Assembly (NCBI GenBank): GCA_003427395.1
Contig: BFEA01000159.1
Location: forward strand, 2,290,369 to 2,333,556
Origin: Chara braunii
Lineage: Eukaryota > Streptophyta > Charophyceae > Charales > Characeae
Length of the DNA stretch: 43,188 nt
Reading direction: 5' to 3'
Part shown: positions 1-9,761 of the stretch, in pieces
How positions within the stretch are numbered: the first letter of the stretch is position 1
Layout of the letters: every line of letters begins with the position of its first letter
Notes under the pieces: model-generated
Database searches by the model: none
Told to the model about the DNA's origin: nothing
Seen by the model: only the letters and a program-made list of their open reading frames with translations
Translations under genes and position numbers: made by a program

Positions 1-71
1 GGGGGAATGAAGGAGCCTAGCACCCTTCAACATTTCGTGAGCAGTTCGGCGCACGATGATCGTCCTGAGCG

Positions 72-212
72 AGGTCCCAGTAGCAAAGACGATTTGGATT
101 CAACGCCTGAATGTGGACGTGTCTGTGGAGAGGAACAGAACACTGTGATTGAACTACTTTTCTCCACCTCTCCACAAACCCGTCCGGATTTATCCGCTTG
201 ATCCAATCCTCT
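72..212. repeat. Diverged foldback element, third family member
   Basis: The left half (about 72-133) shares the order GTCCCA-GTAGCA, then TCAACGCCTGAAT-TGGACGTGT and TGTGGAGAGG with the two foldback elements near 3.8-4.1 kb. The right half (about 168-212) is an imperfect reverse complement of the left, with CTCTCCACAAAC answering TCTGTGGAGAG. The outermost arms are worn or missing. I read it as an old copy of the same family; the limits are approximate. Confidence 0.5.
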
Positions 213-288
213 GTTTGGATATAAGCCCCGCCCCCGGCCTCTTGTCGTCGGCGCCTGACTCGTCATCGTCGCGTGAACGCAACGGACA

Positions 289-341
289 AAAAGAAAGTAA
301 GAAGAAAGTAAAGAGAAAGTGAAAAGAAAGTAAAAGAAAGT
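289..341. repeat. Degenerate GAAAGTAA-type purine repeat
   Basis: Six or so imperfect repeats of AGAAAGTAA/AGAAAGTGA run through this purine-rich stretch. It codes for nothing evident. Confidence 0.6.
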
Positions 342-399
342 TCATCGCCGTGTTCACTCTTGTTCACTTTAAAGCTTCTCATGTTTTTTCCTCGATCGC

Positions 400-487
400 T
401 AATTGATCGATTGGCTGATTGATTGATTGACTGATTGATTGATTGATTGATTGGCTAATTGATTGATTGATTGATTGATTGATTGAG
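400..487. repeat. (TGAT)n microsatellite
   Basis: Tetranucleotide TGAT/GATT repeats with a few interruptions (GGCTAATT, GACTGATT). The same motif recurs at 7015-7040 and, as its complement ATCA, at 1801-2305. Confidence 0.9.
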
Positions 488-528
488 CTATTGATAGATG
501 ATTCCGTAATTACTTTTGGATTACGAAC

Positions 529-575
529 TCCTTCTGGACATCCGTTAGAATTGTTGGAACGGTTTCAGAAAAAGA
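529..575 (+). pseudogene. Possible U6 snRNA 5' fragment, diverged
   Basis: The stretch reads CCTTCTGGACATCCGTTA, then a GGAAC and a CAGA-AAAG block in the spacing of the U6 snRNA 5' half (known: CCTTCGGGGACATCCGATAAAATTGGAACGATACAGAGAAG order). It carries a 3-bp insertion and several substitutions relative to the better copy at 9711-9761, and runs into A-rich sequence. It shares the unusual CCGTTA (usual plant U6: CCGATA) with that copy. No promoter is seen. Chance similarity is possible for so short a match. Confidence 0.35.
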
Positions 576-1800
576 AAAAAAAAAACAGAATGGAATGACA
601 CAGCGAAGATGATCATGGCGGAGGAAAAAATGGTTCCAATTTTTTTTTCCCCTAGCGTAGATCGAGAGCGGAGGGAAAAAAAAAAAAAAGCTAGCATCAC
701 ATCTGGTGTCAAATGGTTCAAATAGCGTTGGGCAGCATGTCCCACGCTGGTTGAATGAGATGCCATTGGATGTACTGGGGACATCAGGTATGGATGGGCC
801 TTTTGTGCTCCTGACCCATCTCTGACCACTTTCTGCATTTGTCACTCTCTATCTACAAATAGAAATAGGTGTCTATTTTTATTTTTTTCAACTTTAGCAT
901 GAAGTCGTCATTTCTTTCTTTCTTTTCGGTTACTTGGGTGTTAGCGTAGAAAATTATTGATTGGTTATTCGGACTTATTCCTCTATATCTTTTTCATATC
1001 CTTCTCCTCCTCATCCCTCATTCCTCATTTGTGGTGTCTGATTCTTGCTAGATATGGTATCACAGGGGAGGGGCTCCACTTGCTGAGTGAGTGAAGTTGG
1101 GAGAGTCTGACCTCGAGGGCCCTGAATTTGAAGCCTTGATTTTCATTGTAATTTTTTTTTTTTTCATTAAAAAAAATGGACCATTTCTCGATTTATGCTT
1201 GTCATCCTTTTGCAAGGAACCCGAATGTTCATCACTTGCTGGTTCGTAAAGAGCCTTTTTACTTGCGCAGGGGCCATTTGCTTATGTACCCTTCTATGTA
1301 TCGTTCCAATTTTAACGGATGTCCCGAAGGACTCGTAACTTTTGCTTTGGGCACTGGACCCGTAATCGAAGGGTGGATTTTTAAAAATAATAATAATAAA
1401 TAAATAAATAATCATAGCTTGCAGGTCAAGTCAGTAATCAAAGGGGAGGGAAATCACGTCAATCATCAAAGGGAAAAAGAAAGGCATGGTGCCTGATAAT
1501 ATAGCGAACGAAAAGGAAAAAAAAAAAAAAAAAGATTGAAAAACGACTCGGATATTCTGGTGAAACTATGTCAAACGGGGGAAAAAAAAGCCATGGCGTA
1601 GAATGGCATATGTGAATCAGAAAAAAAAAGAGAAAAAAAGCGTATAGAATCCTGGGAATTCTCGTACAGAACCCGATCAGGCTTTTTTTTCTTTTTTTTT
1701 TGGAACAAAATTATCGAGCATTCAATTAATCCATCCGCCAAAACGACTTCGAAAAGGTTTTGCATTTTTTTTCCGACTAATCAAGCAATTATTCCGCGAA
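576..1800. other. No gene seen; A/T homopolymer-rich DNA
   Basis: The stretch contains many runs of 8-20 A or T and short AATAAATAAATA tracts near 1390. The open frames here are short and low in complexity. A TATGGTATCAC motif near 1052 recalls a tRNA-Met primer site but has no LTR beside it. I see no supported gene. Confidence 0.6.
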
Positions 1801-1872
1801 TTTACATTCAATCATTGATTCAACGAATCAATCAATAAAAAAATCAATCAATCAATCAAATCAATCAATCAG

Positions 1873-1908
<36 letters not shown>

Positions 1909-2305
1909 GGAAAAAATTAATCAATAGAAAACTTATCAATCAATCAATTAGTCCATCAAATTGAATCGAGCAAAAAATCAATCAATGAATCAATCAATGA
2001 GTCAATCCAATCAATCAATTAATCTATCAATCAATCAAATCGAATTAACTAAAAAAGGAATCAATAAAAAAATCAACCAATCAATCACCCACTCCATCAA
2101 ATCGAATCAAGCAAAAAATCAATCAATCAATCAATCAAAAAATCCATCAATTAGTCAATCAATCAGTCAGTCAATCAATCAACGAATCAATTAATCAATC
2201 AACGAATCAAATCGAATCCAATTAAAAAAGCAATCAAATCAATCAATCATCAATACAGTCAACCAATATAAACTAGCCATTCAATCAATCAATCTACTAG
2301 AGTCT
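1801..2305. repeat. (ATCA)n satellite-like tract, about 500 bp
   Basis: About 500 bp of imperfect ATCA/AATC tetranucleotide repeats, broken by short phrases such as AAATCGAATC and AAAAAATC. The length and interruptions suggest an old expanded microsatellite. The apparent reading frame rich in Asn-Gln-Ser is a product of the repeat. Confidence 0.9.
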
Positions 2306-2514
2306 ATCTAACATTCAATTCAGGTGGTCTCAAATGGTGATAAGATGCCCTTTTTTTTATATTTAATCCATTTTAAGGTTTAAATTTTCATTTAAGTTTT
2401 TCGGGGAATCGTTCTGGATCCGACTGGCCTGGCGCTGCATTTCGTTTCCTTTGTTTTCCTTTCTTTTTTAACTCTGTGACAACATACTGACCCCCTAGTC
2501 TTTTTTTCCAACTC

Positions 2515-2629
2515 CTTTCTCTTTTTTTTTTTCTTTTTTTTTTCCTTTTTTTTTTCCTTTTTTTTTTCAACTCTGTGACTAAATTTGCCTACGCTTCGTC
2601 CTTCGCCATTTCGATTGCTGTATGACTTG

Positions 2630-2720
<91 letters not shown>
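2515..2720. repeat. Poly(T), (TC)n and (TG)n microsatellites
   Basis: T8-9/C interrupted runs lie at about 2519-2568. They are followed by a pure (TC)n tract at 2635-2707 that passes directly into (TG)n at 2708-2720. Frames through it encode only Ser-Leu or Arg-Glu repeats. Confidence 0.9.
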
Positions 2721-2721
<1 letters not shown>

Positions 2722-3050
2722 TGGGGGAGCGGGGGGGCAGGAGGGGGAGACAGAGGTTTCAGCGTCCTGATGAGTGTATCTGAACGTACGGCGCGCGAGA
2801 TTGCAGTCCGATGCAGTGAATCGAGCCCTCATTTCTGCCCCGGGCTGAGCTGGCAGATGCTAATCTTACACCCCTAAGACTAATTGCCTCCAGCGAACTT
2901 TCAATCAGCAAACATGACTTAATTAAGCATAAAAAACGATATTAAAACCAATCACCCCTTCGGTTAAATTAGGTGTCCACTAGGAAAATCGCGTCCCCCC
3001 CCCCAAATTTAAAGAAAAGAAAGGATCATAGAGCGCATCGCCACACACAC

Positions 3051-3253
3051 GCTCGAAATGTGCAAAATGAGAATGACCTGCCCGCTAGAACATGACCAGA
3101 TGCACCCGCCACATTTTCGACTTTTTCACATTTGGAGAGTGGTGTGGCGAGGCTCGAAATGTGCAAAATGAGAATGACCTGCCCGCTAGAATATGACCAG
3201 ATGCACCCGCCACATTTTCGACTTTTTCACATTTGGAGAGTGGTGTGGCGAGG
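3051..3253. repeat. Tandem duplication, 101-bp unit x2
   Basis: Two adjacent copies, starting at 3051 and 3152 with GCTCGAAATGTGCAAAATG, differ at only about one position (GAACATG versus GAATATG). The near-identity means a recent duplication. The stretch 3254-3765 that follows is A/T-rich with no gene seen. Confidence 0.9.
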
Positions 3254-3765
3254 CCCAGAGTCAGCGAACTCACATCAGGGGCAGACTCATAAGATTTTTT
3301 ATTATTATTATTTTATTAAATTTATTTGTTTTTATCCGTCCTCTTATGAACTGCCGCTTGAACCTTTTTGTTTCTAAGAACTTTCTGAAAGAAGGTAAAT
3401 TTGCAATGTGCCCCTGCACTTTGCTTCTTAATTCTTTGCACCGTTCCCTTCTCTGATGCCAGCAATATTTCGGGAGCACTCAAAAAAAAAAAAAAAAAAA
3501 AATTATGGAGCCCCCTGTCAGATGGCATGCAATTAGCGCCGTGCCCTTGGGTCCCCAGCAGTACAGCCCGTGCACCCTCTGGTACAGCGGGACCTAATGA
3601 TCAGAACCACGAGTACAGGGGCATTTTCCCCAAGTGGGGGGCATTTGAGCAAAATTCACCGGGCAACCGGGACAAGCACGCAATCGCTTTCGGTAACATA
3701 ACGCTGTCCAGCTATTACTGTGGAGATATTTATTTTATTATTTTATTTTTGGTTAGTCATTATCA

Positions 3766-3937
3766 CCGGGGGCCAAGTCCCACTAGCAGCGTTGAGCTAC
3801 CTCAACGCCTGAATCTGGACGCTCTTGCCGAGATGTGCAGAAATGGTGTTGAGTTTCCTGAACTGCACCTCTCCCCAAACACGTCCAGATTCAGGCGTTG
3901 AGGTAGCTCAACGCTGCTGGTGGGACTTGGCCCCCGG
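3766..3937. mobile_element. Foldback/MITE-like element, 172 bp, orientation 1
   Basis: The two ends are nearly perfect inverted repeats of more than 50 bp, starting CCGGGGGCCAAGTCCCAC and ending with its complement. They leave an interior of only about 60 bp. TCA lies on both sides and may be a 3-bp target duplication, though the palindrome also extends imperfectly outward (ATTATCA/TCATAAT). There is no coding capacity, so it would be moved by an enzyme encoded elsewhere. Confidence 0.8.
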
Positions 3938-3981
3938 TCATAATAGGCCATGACTCGTGTGCTAAATGGAACCGTGCTCGC

Positions 3982-4147
3982 GGGGCCAAGTCCCACTAGC
4001 AGCGTTGAGCTACCTCAACGCCTGAATCTGGACGTGTTTGTGGAGAGGTGCAGTTCAGGAAACTCAACACCATTTCTGCACATCACCGCAAAAGCGTCCA
4101 GATTCAGACGTTGAGGTAGCTCAACGCTGCTAGTGGGACTTGGCCCC
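3982..4147. mobile_element. Foldback/MITE-like element, 166 bp, orientation 2
   Basis: Same family as 3766-3937: the arms start GGGGCCAAGTCCCAC and carry GTTGAGCTACCTCAACGC. The interior (about 4034-4084) is the reverse complement of the interior of the first element, so the two sit in opposite orientations only 44 bp apart. No clear target duplication was found. Confidence 0.8.
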
Positions 4148-4170
4148 TGTGCGGCACTGTAAGAAACGGA

Positions 4171-4265
4171 AGAAAAGTAATTTTGAAGACTTAGAAAAAA
4201 TAAAATGGCGACGTCACAGAAAAGTAATTTTGAAGACTTCGAAAACAATAAAATGGCGACGTCAC
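4171..4265. repeat. Tandem duplication, 47-bp unit x2
   Basis: Units beginning AGAAAAGTAATTTTGAAGAC start at 4171 and 4218 and end in GGCGACGTCAC, with only a few differences. Confidence 0.85.
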
Positions 4266-4392
4266 ATTTCCCAAGATGAGGCCTACTTTTGAAAGTGCTT
4301 CCGTCCCACTCACCCTCCCGTCTCCTCCCCCTCCTTCCCCTCCTCCCCATCCAGCCAATGCCTAATCAGGACAGCGTGGTACTTGACCGTTG

Positions 4393-4550
4393 CAGTCTCG
4401 TGTACCACCGTGAGGGAGCAGTCTTGTGTACCACGGCGAGGGAGTCCCTTCAGTCTCGCGTACCACCCCGAGCGAGTCCCTTCAGTCTCGTGTACCACCG
4501 CGAGGGAGTCCCTTCAGTCTCGCGTACCACCGCGAGGGAGTCCCTTCGTG
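4393..4550. repeat. Minisatellite, about 32-bp unit, five copies
   Basis: Repeats of CAGTCTCGTGTACCACCG followed by CGAGGGAGTCCCTT run from 4393. The first unit is shortened to 26 bp. Both strands stay open through the array because the unit has no stops, which creates spurious frames. Confidence 0.85.
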
Positions 4551-4596
4551 TGCCTGATGGGACTCCCTTCTCTGAAGGTTGCCATGCTGAAGCAAG

Positions 4597-4722
4597 CAGC
4601 TCATATATTTTGAGAGAAAAATCAAGTACTCGATGGGATTTTTTATTGACCGGGAAAAAGAAGGCGGTCAAAAACATGCCCTTCGAGTACTTGATTTTTT
4701 AAAAATATTTTGAAGAGCTGCC
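4597..4722. repeat. Nested inverted repeat, possible small MITE
   Basis: Arms of about 43 bp (4597-4643 and 4678-4722) share CAGCTC and AATCAAGTACTCGA in inverted order. Inside lies a second hairpin with TTGACCG/CGGTCAA arms. The whole could form a long cruciform or hairpin RNA. No target duplication is clear. Confidence 0.6.
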
Positions 4723-4923
4723 AATCAAAACGAGTCTTTTTCTTTTCCGGCCTCCCTTTCTTGGGAACTGAAAAGAAAAAGCACAAAAAAAAAAAACAAA
4801 AAAAAACACCACTTCAGAATATAAATCCATGGCAATTTCGCCGCCATCGGATTCTCCTGCATGAGTGGTTGGACGACGTCCCACAGATGTCACACAGGTG
4901 TTTGTGGGACACAGTTTACCTTA

Positions 4924-5370
4924 GGGGCTCGTTCGACACTCCTTGGGGCGTCCTTGGGGCCAAAAGAAGTTTCCTTGGGGGGTTTCAAGGAAATTCCCGC
5001 CATCGCTCCGCCTGTCCTCGGGGACGTCGCCCGAGGACATTTCCTTCGAACGATGTCAGACAAGAAAAAAGAAAAGTAAAGAAAAAAATCAAATGTCTTT
5101 GAGGCCTTCAGCCAATAGGGTGCCGCCACGATCCAGATTCTCGGTTGTAACGTCTCTCTACCCATGTGCCTGCTCCTCTCCGTGAAACGCGGATTCCTTT
5201 TGCCCAAGTGAGGTCCCTTGGGCAGAAGGAAGAAATGGCTGGGAAATCCTCGGAGCCCAAGGAATTTCCTTCGGAGTGTTTTCACTTTTTTTTCGCCGAC
5301 TGCATCCCCAAGGATAGGCGGAACGAACAGTTCCTCGGGGACTTTACGCGAGGAGTGTCGAACGAGCCCC
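4924..5370. mobile_element. Tourist/PIF-Harbinger-like MITE, 447 bp
   Basis: The element starts GGGGCTCGTTCGACACTCC and ends with the exact complement. It is flanked on both sides by TTA (4921-4923 and 5371-5373). A 3-bp TTA/TWA target duplication and G-rich TIRs with GTTCG are the established marks of PIF/Harbinger and its Tourist MITEs. The interior has repeated CTTGGGG motifs, partly in inverted order, and no transposase. It is therefore non-autonomous. Confidence 0.8.
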
Positions 5371-5523
5371 TTACTCCTTCGCTAGTGGAACCGTGCACCC
5401 GGGAGAGTTTTCTGTAGGGGGGGGGCGAGAGTAGCTGTCCATAAATGGTTGTTGCGCATAATAAAATAATTGGGGAGGGTCAGTTTTCGCTCTTTTGCGA
5501 AAATTGCATCTGTACCCCACAAG

Positions 5524-5600
5524 TGGCATGTGGCTCAGTGGTTAGGGCACCAGTTGTCAATGCGGATTGTGATCTCAGGGTGTGGGTTTAAAACTCCATA
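5524..5600 (+). mobile_element. tRNA-like SINE head, copy 1
   Basis: A TGGCTCAGTGG stretch at 5531-5541 matches the pol III A box. GGGTTTAAAACTCC at 5584-5597 resembles a B box at tRNA spacing. The cloverleaf is not intact, so I call it a tRNA-derived SINE head, not a tRNA gene. Confidence 0.45.
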
Positions 5601-5705
5601 CGTTCATGCAGAGGGCGTTTACATGTGAAGCCCTTGGACTGGCACAGGTAAGCGAGAGTACAGACACTGCTTGCGCACCACCCAAGGGATGTTTACGGTC
5701 TTGTA

Positions 5706-6055
5706 CGTCAACACAGGTCTGGATGCTGCGTGGTTGATCTCCCCAGTCTGGCATGTCACCCATCGGCTGTCCACGGTGTTGTATGTCAGGTCCGGATGCT
5801 TTTTTTTGTTTTTGTTTTTGTTTTTTTTTTGTGGTTGGTCATTGTTGCTCTGTTGATCTCCCCAGTCTGGCATATCACACATAGGTGCCCATTGCGACTG
5901 TTGCTCATACGGTAGAGTCTTCCGGTCGCATGTCATAGATCATGGGTTCAAGCCTGGCTTGGGACATTGTGGGGGTTCTTGGTTGTTCTGTTGATTTCCC
6001 CAGTCTGGCATATCACCCAAGGGTTGTCCATGGTGTTGTATGTCAGGTCTGGATG

Positions 6056-6117
<62 letters not shown>

Positions 6118-6275
6118 GTGGTTGGTCATGGTTGTATTGTTGAACTCCCCAGTCTCGCATATCACACATAGGCGCCGTTTGTGACTGTTGCTCTGTTGCT
6201 CTGTTGCTCGTAGTGTAGAGTCGTCCGGTGACATGTCATAGATCACGGGTTCAAGCCTGGCTTGGGACATTGGGG
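5706..6275 (+). repeat. Head-to-tail repeats with tRNA-like promoters
   Basis: Units of about 300 bp share CCCCAGTCTGGCAT (four times, near 5740, 5858, 5997 and 6148), TGTATGTCAGGTC-GGATGC, a long T tract and GTGGTTGGTCAT. Two units end in a tRNA-like segment. The first has TTGCTCATACGGTAGAG (5901-5917) and B box GGGTTCAAGCC (5944-5954). The second has GTTGCTCGTAGTGTAGAG (6203-6220) and GGGTTCAAGCC (6247-6257). The A-box and B-box order fits pol III transcription on the plus strand. They look like SINE-type units arrayed in tandem. Confidence 0.55.
6057..6115. repeat. Poly(T) tract, 59 bp
   Basis: An uninterrupted T run inside the SINE-like unit, in the same place as the shorter T/G tracts of the preceding unit (5799-5831). 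Confidence 0.9.
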
Positions 6276-6401
6276 GGGGTCTTGTCCAGCTTGACCTGTC
6301 ATCTCTTCAAGAACACAGTTCCCTCTACGCAGTACTGCACATATCTGGCCTTCGGGCACATACGTCCTGCTATAAGCTACACAGAGCATACATAGCCTCC
6401 A

Positions 6402-6533
6402 GGCATGCACAAAAAACATGGCTTGTGGACATACACACAGCCTACAGGTTCATACATGTGACGTTCCAGGCATGCACAAAAAACATGGCTTGTGGACATA
6501 CACACAGCCTACAGGTTCATACATGTGACGTTC
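6402..6533. repeat. Tandem duplication, 67-bp unit x2
   Basis: Units starting GGCATGCACAAAAAACATGG at 6402 and 6469 are identical or nearly so. The following stretch, 6540-7010, includes a very GC-rich patch (6885-6955) with GGCCGCGG-type short inverted repeats and no supported gene. Confidence 0.85.
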
Positions 6534-7014
6534 TAACCTCACACCCTGTGCTGTCTTCCGGTCGGAGTAATTAAAATCCTGAAAAGGGCCCTGAAAGAAC
6601 AGCGAAATTGGGTGTGCAAAGGATTTTTGGAAAATTGAGTGCGGGGACACAGACAGAACTAAAATCCCCCGTGTGGTCCCAGTTTTAGCGAGAGATGGTC
6701 GTTGCCGCGCGGGAAAAGGAAATGGGCGCACGCTACTTTCAAACGTTTATCTAATCCAAAAAGTATCTATGGACCTCCATGCGAGCTACTCGGCATCGTT
6801 TCTAACGGAAGGGTGGGGGTACACACGTGGGATCTCGTTTTCGGACTAAGTCCCATTGCTGCTCACTGCAGCTATGTATCCCCAGCGGCCGCGGTCGCCG
6901 CTGGCATGACCGCAGTGGCCGCGGCCGAAATCGGCCCGCTGCGGCCAAGTGGAGGGGGGTCCTGCCAATCTGAAGGCAGTTTTGTATTGTACAATTTTTT
7001 TTTTTTTTGGAGTG

Positions 7015-7069
7015 ATTGATTGATTGATTGATTGAGTGATTGGTGGGGGAGGGGTCGCCCCCCCCGCGG

Positions 7070-7101
<32 letters not shown>

Positions 7102-7143
7102 CACAACGCGCACACACACACACACATAGACACACACACACAC
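7015..7143. repeat. (TGAT)n and (CA)n microsatellites
   Basis: TGAT repeats (7015-7040), then a G/C-rich spacer, then (CA)n from 7071 to 7143 with a few GC or TA interruptions. Confidence 0.9.
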
Positions 7144-7259
7144 ATGAAAAATAAAAATTTGCCTTTTTTTCTTGCGTTTCTTTTGATTAAAATACTTGTT
7201 TTTTATTTTCTATTTTTTTTAAATGAAAAAACACTTCATAATCCNAAACAAAAAATATA

Positions 7260-7290
7260 GGGTTGTAGGTATCTTCAAACCCTACAACCC
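7260..7290. repeat. Short hairpin, 10-bp arms
   Basis: GGGTTGTAGG and CCTACAACCC are exact inverted arms around an 11-nt loop, followed by a long T run. The layout recalls a pol III or rho-independent-like stop, but no transcript is evident here. Confidence 0.4.
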
Positions 7291-7414
7291 CTTTTTTTTT
7301 TTTTTTTTTTTTGGTCCATTCGTTTTTTTTTTTTACATATATGAAATTCTCGGTCGCACCCAACCGCAAGGGCCATGGCCTGCAGTCAAGATCCTGGCCG
7401 CACGCCGAGTTTGA

Positions 7415-7436
7415 CCCTGCGGTCATGACCGCAGGG
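7415..7436. repeat. Perfect 22-bp palindrome
   Basis: CCCTGCGGTCA followed by its exact complement TGACCGCAGGG with no spacer. A similar ATGACCGCAG phrase lies at about 6906. It could be a dimeric protein site or chance. The function is unknown. Confidence 0.5.
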
Positions 7437-7439
7437 GAT

Positions 7440-8346
7440 TCATAGCACTGCAAAACTCAAAGTCCGATGTGGAAGGCCGCAGCCTGGTTGCTCATTCCTT
7501 ATACTCGTCCTCGCCACGTGTCAGGTAGTGGAACCCTCTTTCCCGACAACGCTCGGTGCGGCGGCCATTGCTTCAGAGAGCATTGGGCCAATGGGGTGCC
7601 ACCGCTGTCCACGGGATTATAATCAACTCGTTGAAGGGCAATAATAAGGAATAAGGCGGAAAATGGGTATCGACTATAACAAATCCAGCACCTACGAACC
7701 CTGAACACCTTGTTTTAGGAGGGAAATAATAACGCTCTCCAATCTTTGCGACGGCTTCTAGCACGTCCCACTCGCATACACGTGACCTTTCCTCGTTATA
7801 CGGGAATGGGCGCTGCGGGAGTACGGGAAGTCGACGTAAAGTTGGATTGGTGTTATCACTCCACATGGCATATGTTGGTTGGTGATGTGGGTATGCACAA
7901 TCCTTCATTCGATCGGATAAAAAATGTAAGTGTGGAACATGCATGAAAGGAAGAAAGGAAGCAAAGACAAACCTGAGCAGATCCTAAACAAAAAAGGAAT
8001 AAATTAAATACCAAAATCTCGCTGCATCCTTATCATTCAAACAACAGTTCAGTCTATGCATGCAAGAAGGTGCTTCTCTCCCAATCATAAAAAACCTGAG
8101 TGAGGGCAGTGAATCATGCGCACACCGTTCGTCCAAAACACATTTCATTCATTGTGCTGAAAAGAATTGAGGGAGAAAGAACAAGGTGATATGACCTTGT
8201 CGGCCTCTTACGTTCGATGATACTCGTCCCTGTGAGATCCGATCAAACTAAAAGAGACTAGCAAGATGGGGACTCTGAAACAAACAGAAGCAAGGCCAAT
8301 ATTCCACCATGATCAATTATATATCCAGAGAGGGGAAGAGGGGAAA

Positions 8347-8348
<2 letters not shown>
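7440..8348. other. No gene seen
   Basis: Mixed-composition DNA with short open frames on both strands and none that I recognise. The longest (minus, about 7573-7944) has no known motif. Confidence 0.5.

Positions 8349-8402
<54 letters not shown>
8349..8402. repeat. (GA)n microsatellite
   Basis: A pure GA repeat of about 54 bp. The Arg-Glu and Ser-Leu frames through it are artefacts. Confidence 0.95.
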
Positions 8403-8406
<4 letters not shown>

Positions 8407-9710
8407 TAGCGTTGGAGTTGTAGCTTACCGAAAAAGGGGACTGAAGGGAAGCCAGGGTACGAGTGCACGAGTAGATCTTGGAAAAAAACTGGCGTTTCCT
8501 CGTGAACTTGGCTTCCAAAATAAAAGGAGGACCAAGAAGGCAAGCAACCCTTCCGCTCTCATACCATGGCCCCAGGCCATGCAACCACTCATTCACACAC
8601 ACCGTTGTCGGTGTGAATACCCTTAAAAGGGTGTCCGCCCTGGTTTTTGCAAGTAACAGGAAATAAGTTTGATTTAGAAGTTTAGATATACCGCACGAGA
8701 CGCGGCTGCGTCTGTGATTTACGTTGACTGGATGGTTGACTAGAGTAGAGAGTGTGTGGGCGCGTAGACTTAAGGCGCGCGGATTCCTTTTCTTATTGAT
8801 GATTGTGGTGTCAACATAGTTGCCGGCCAAATTTTTATTTCTGGTTAAACTAGGATTAAAATGATATGTTTCGTTGACCATTTGCGCTTGCCCGTGACTT
8901 GTGCGTATGTGCGGAGGACGTCATAGACAACAATATAAGTTAGAACGTTTTGATAAGATGAGCGCATCGCACAATATCCACTTATTTAGATGTCCGTCGA
9001 TACTAGACCCAGCCTTGGGCCTAGTACTATTGGTTGCAGTGTCAAAACGCCAACAGGGAGATTTAGGGATCGGGATTAGCGAGCGACGGCACAGGAGCGT
9101 GAGAGCGACGCGAAGGAACCGCGGGTTTGAGGACCCGACGGGGCTATCGCCCTTGGTTTTGTCGTCGGCAGCATTCAAACTGTGCTAGTGGGTTCTTTTT
9201 CCTCGATTCGTCATGTTCTGACCATTAAAAATTTCTGAATATTTTATTATGCATCGATGTATTATCATTATGATTCTATGCACTGGCGTCCCTTGACGTG
9301 GACGTGGTGCTGGATTTAGAGATCGTCACAGCAGTCGAGAACCTTGAGTGGGCACCTCTTTGGGTTGACCTATGGGTTCGTGTATGTTCGGGATATTTGG
9401 GCGGGTGATTAGCCTAGGAGCCGGAAGAAACCTTAAAGGTGGCGAAATTTGGCGAATGTGTCGTCCTCCAACCGCTGACTGCTGCAAGAGAGGCTTGAGT
9501 GTGCATGTCATCAGGGCCAGAGGAGGCCGGTCGCGACCCAGGGCACAGTGAGGAACTGCGTAGCTGTGTTGAGTGCTTAGCTGGCCTGTGGAATCTTCTC
9601 CACCTCGCCCTTCAAAGTTCTCATTCGAATATCTGCTGCTACCGCTAAGAGTTGAGCCTAGACCCGACCATCTCAAGCTTTTAATACCCCGGTGCCGTGG
9701 TCCGATGTTG

Positions 9711-9728
9711 GTCCTTCGGGACATCCGT

Positions 9729-9760
<32 letters not shown>

Positions 9761-9761
9761 G
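9711..9761 (+). pseudogene. Truncated U6 snRNA-like sequence
   Basis: About 50 nt match the 5' part of U6 snRNA almost base for base, including AAAATTGGAACGATACAGAG and AGATTAGCATG. This is one of the most conserved sequences in eukaryotes. It has one-base changes at CCTTCGGGAC and CCGTTA. After GCATG, where U6 goes on to its U4-pairing and 3' regions, the sequence departs completely. A TTTAATA lies 25-32 bp upstream, at the place of a plant U6 TATA box, but no upstream sequence element was found. Exact 9-bp inverted arms (GTGGTCCGA 9697-9705, TCGGACCAC 9784-9792) enclose it. I read it as a truncated U6 pseudogene inside the X-family repeat. Confidence 0.75.

Noticed and set aside
1045-1070. 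TATGGTATCAC as a retroelement primer binding site
   Set aside because: Match to the tRNA-Met end is partial and no LTR lies beside it.
1961-2194. Frame rich in Asn, Gln and Ser
   Set aside because: It is the ATCA microsatellite read as codons.
2392-2832. Arg-Glu and Ser-Leu frames here and at 8258-8881
   Set aside because: They are products of (TC)n and (GA)n repeats.
5524-5600. A working tRNA gene
   Set aside because: A and B boxes are present but acceptor and anticodon stems do not pair.
9711-9761. A functional U6 snRNA gene
   Set aside because: Only the first half is present and no upstream sequence element is seen.
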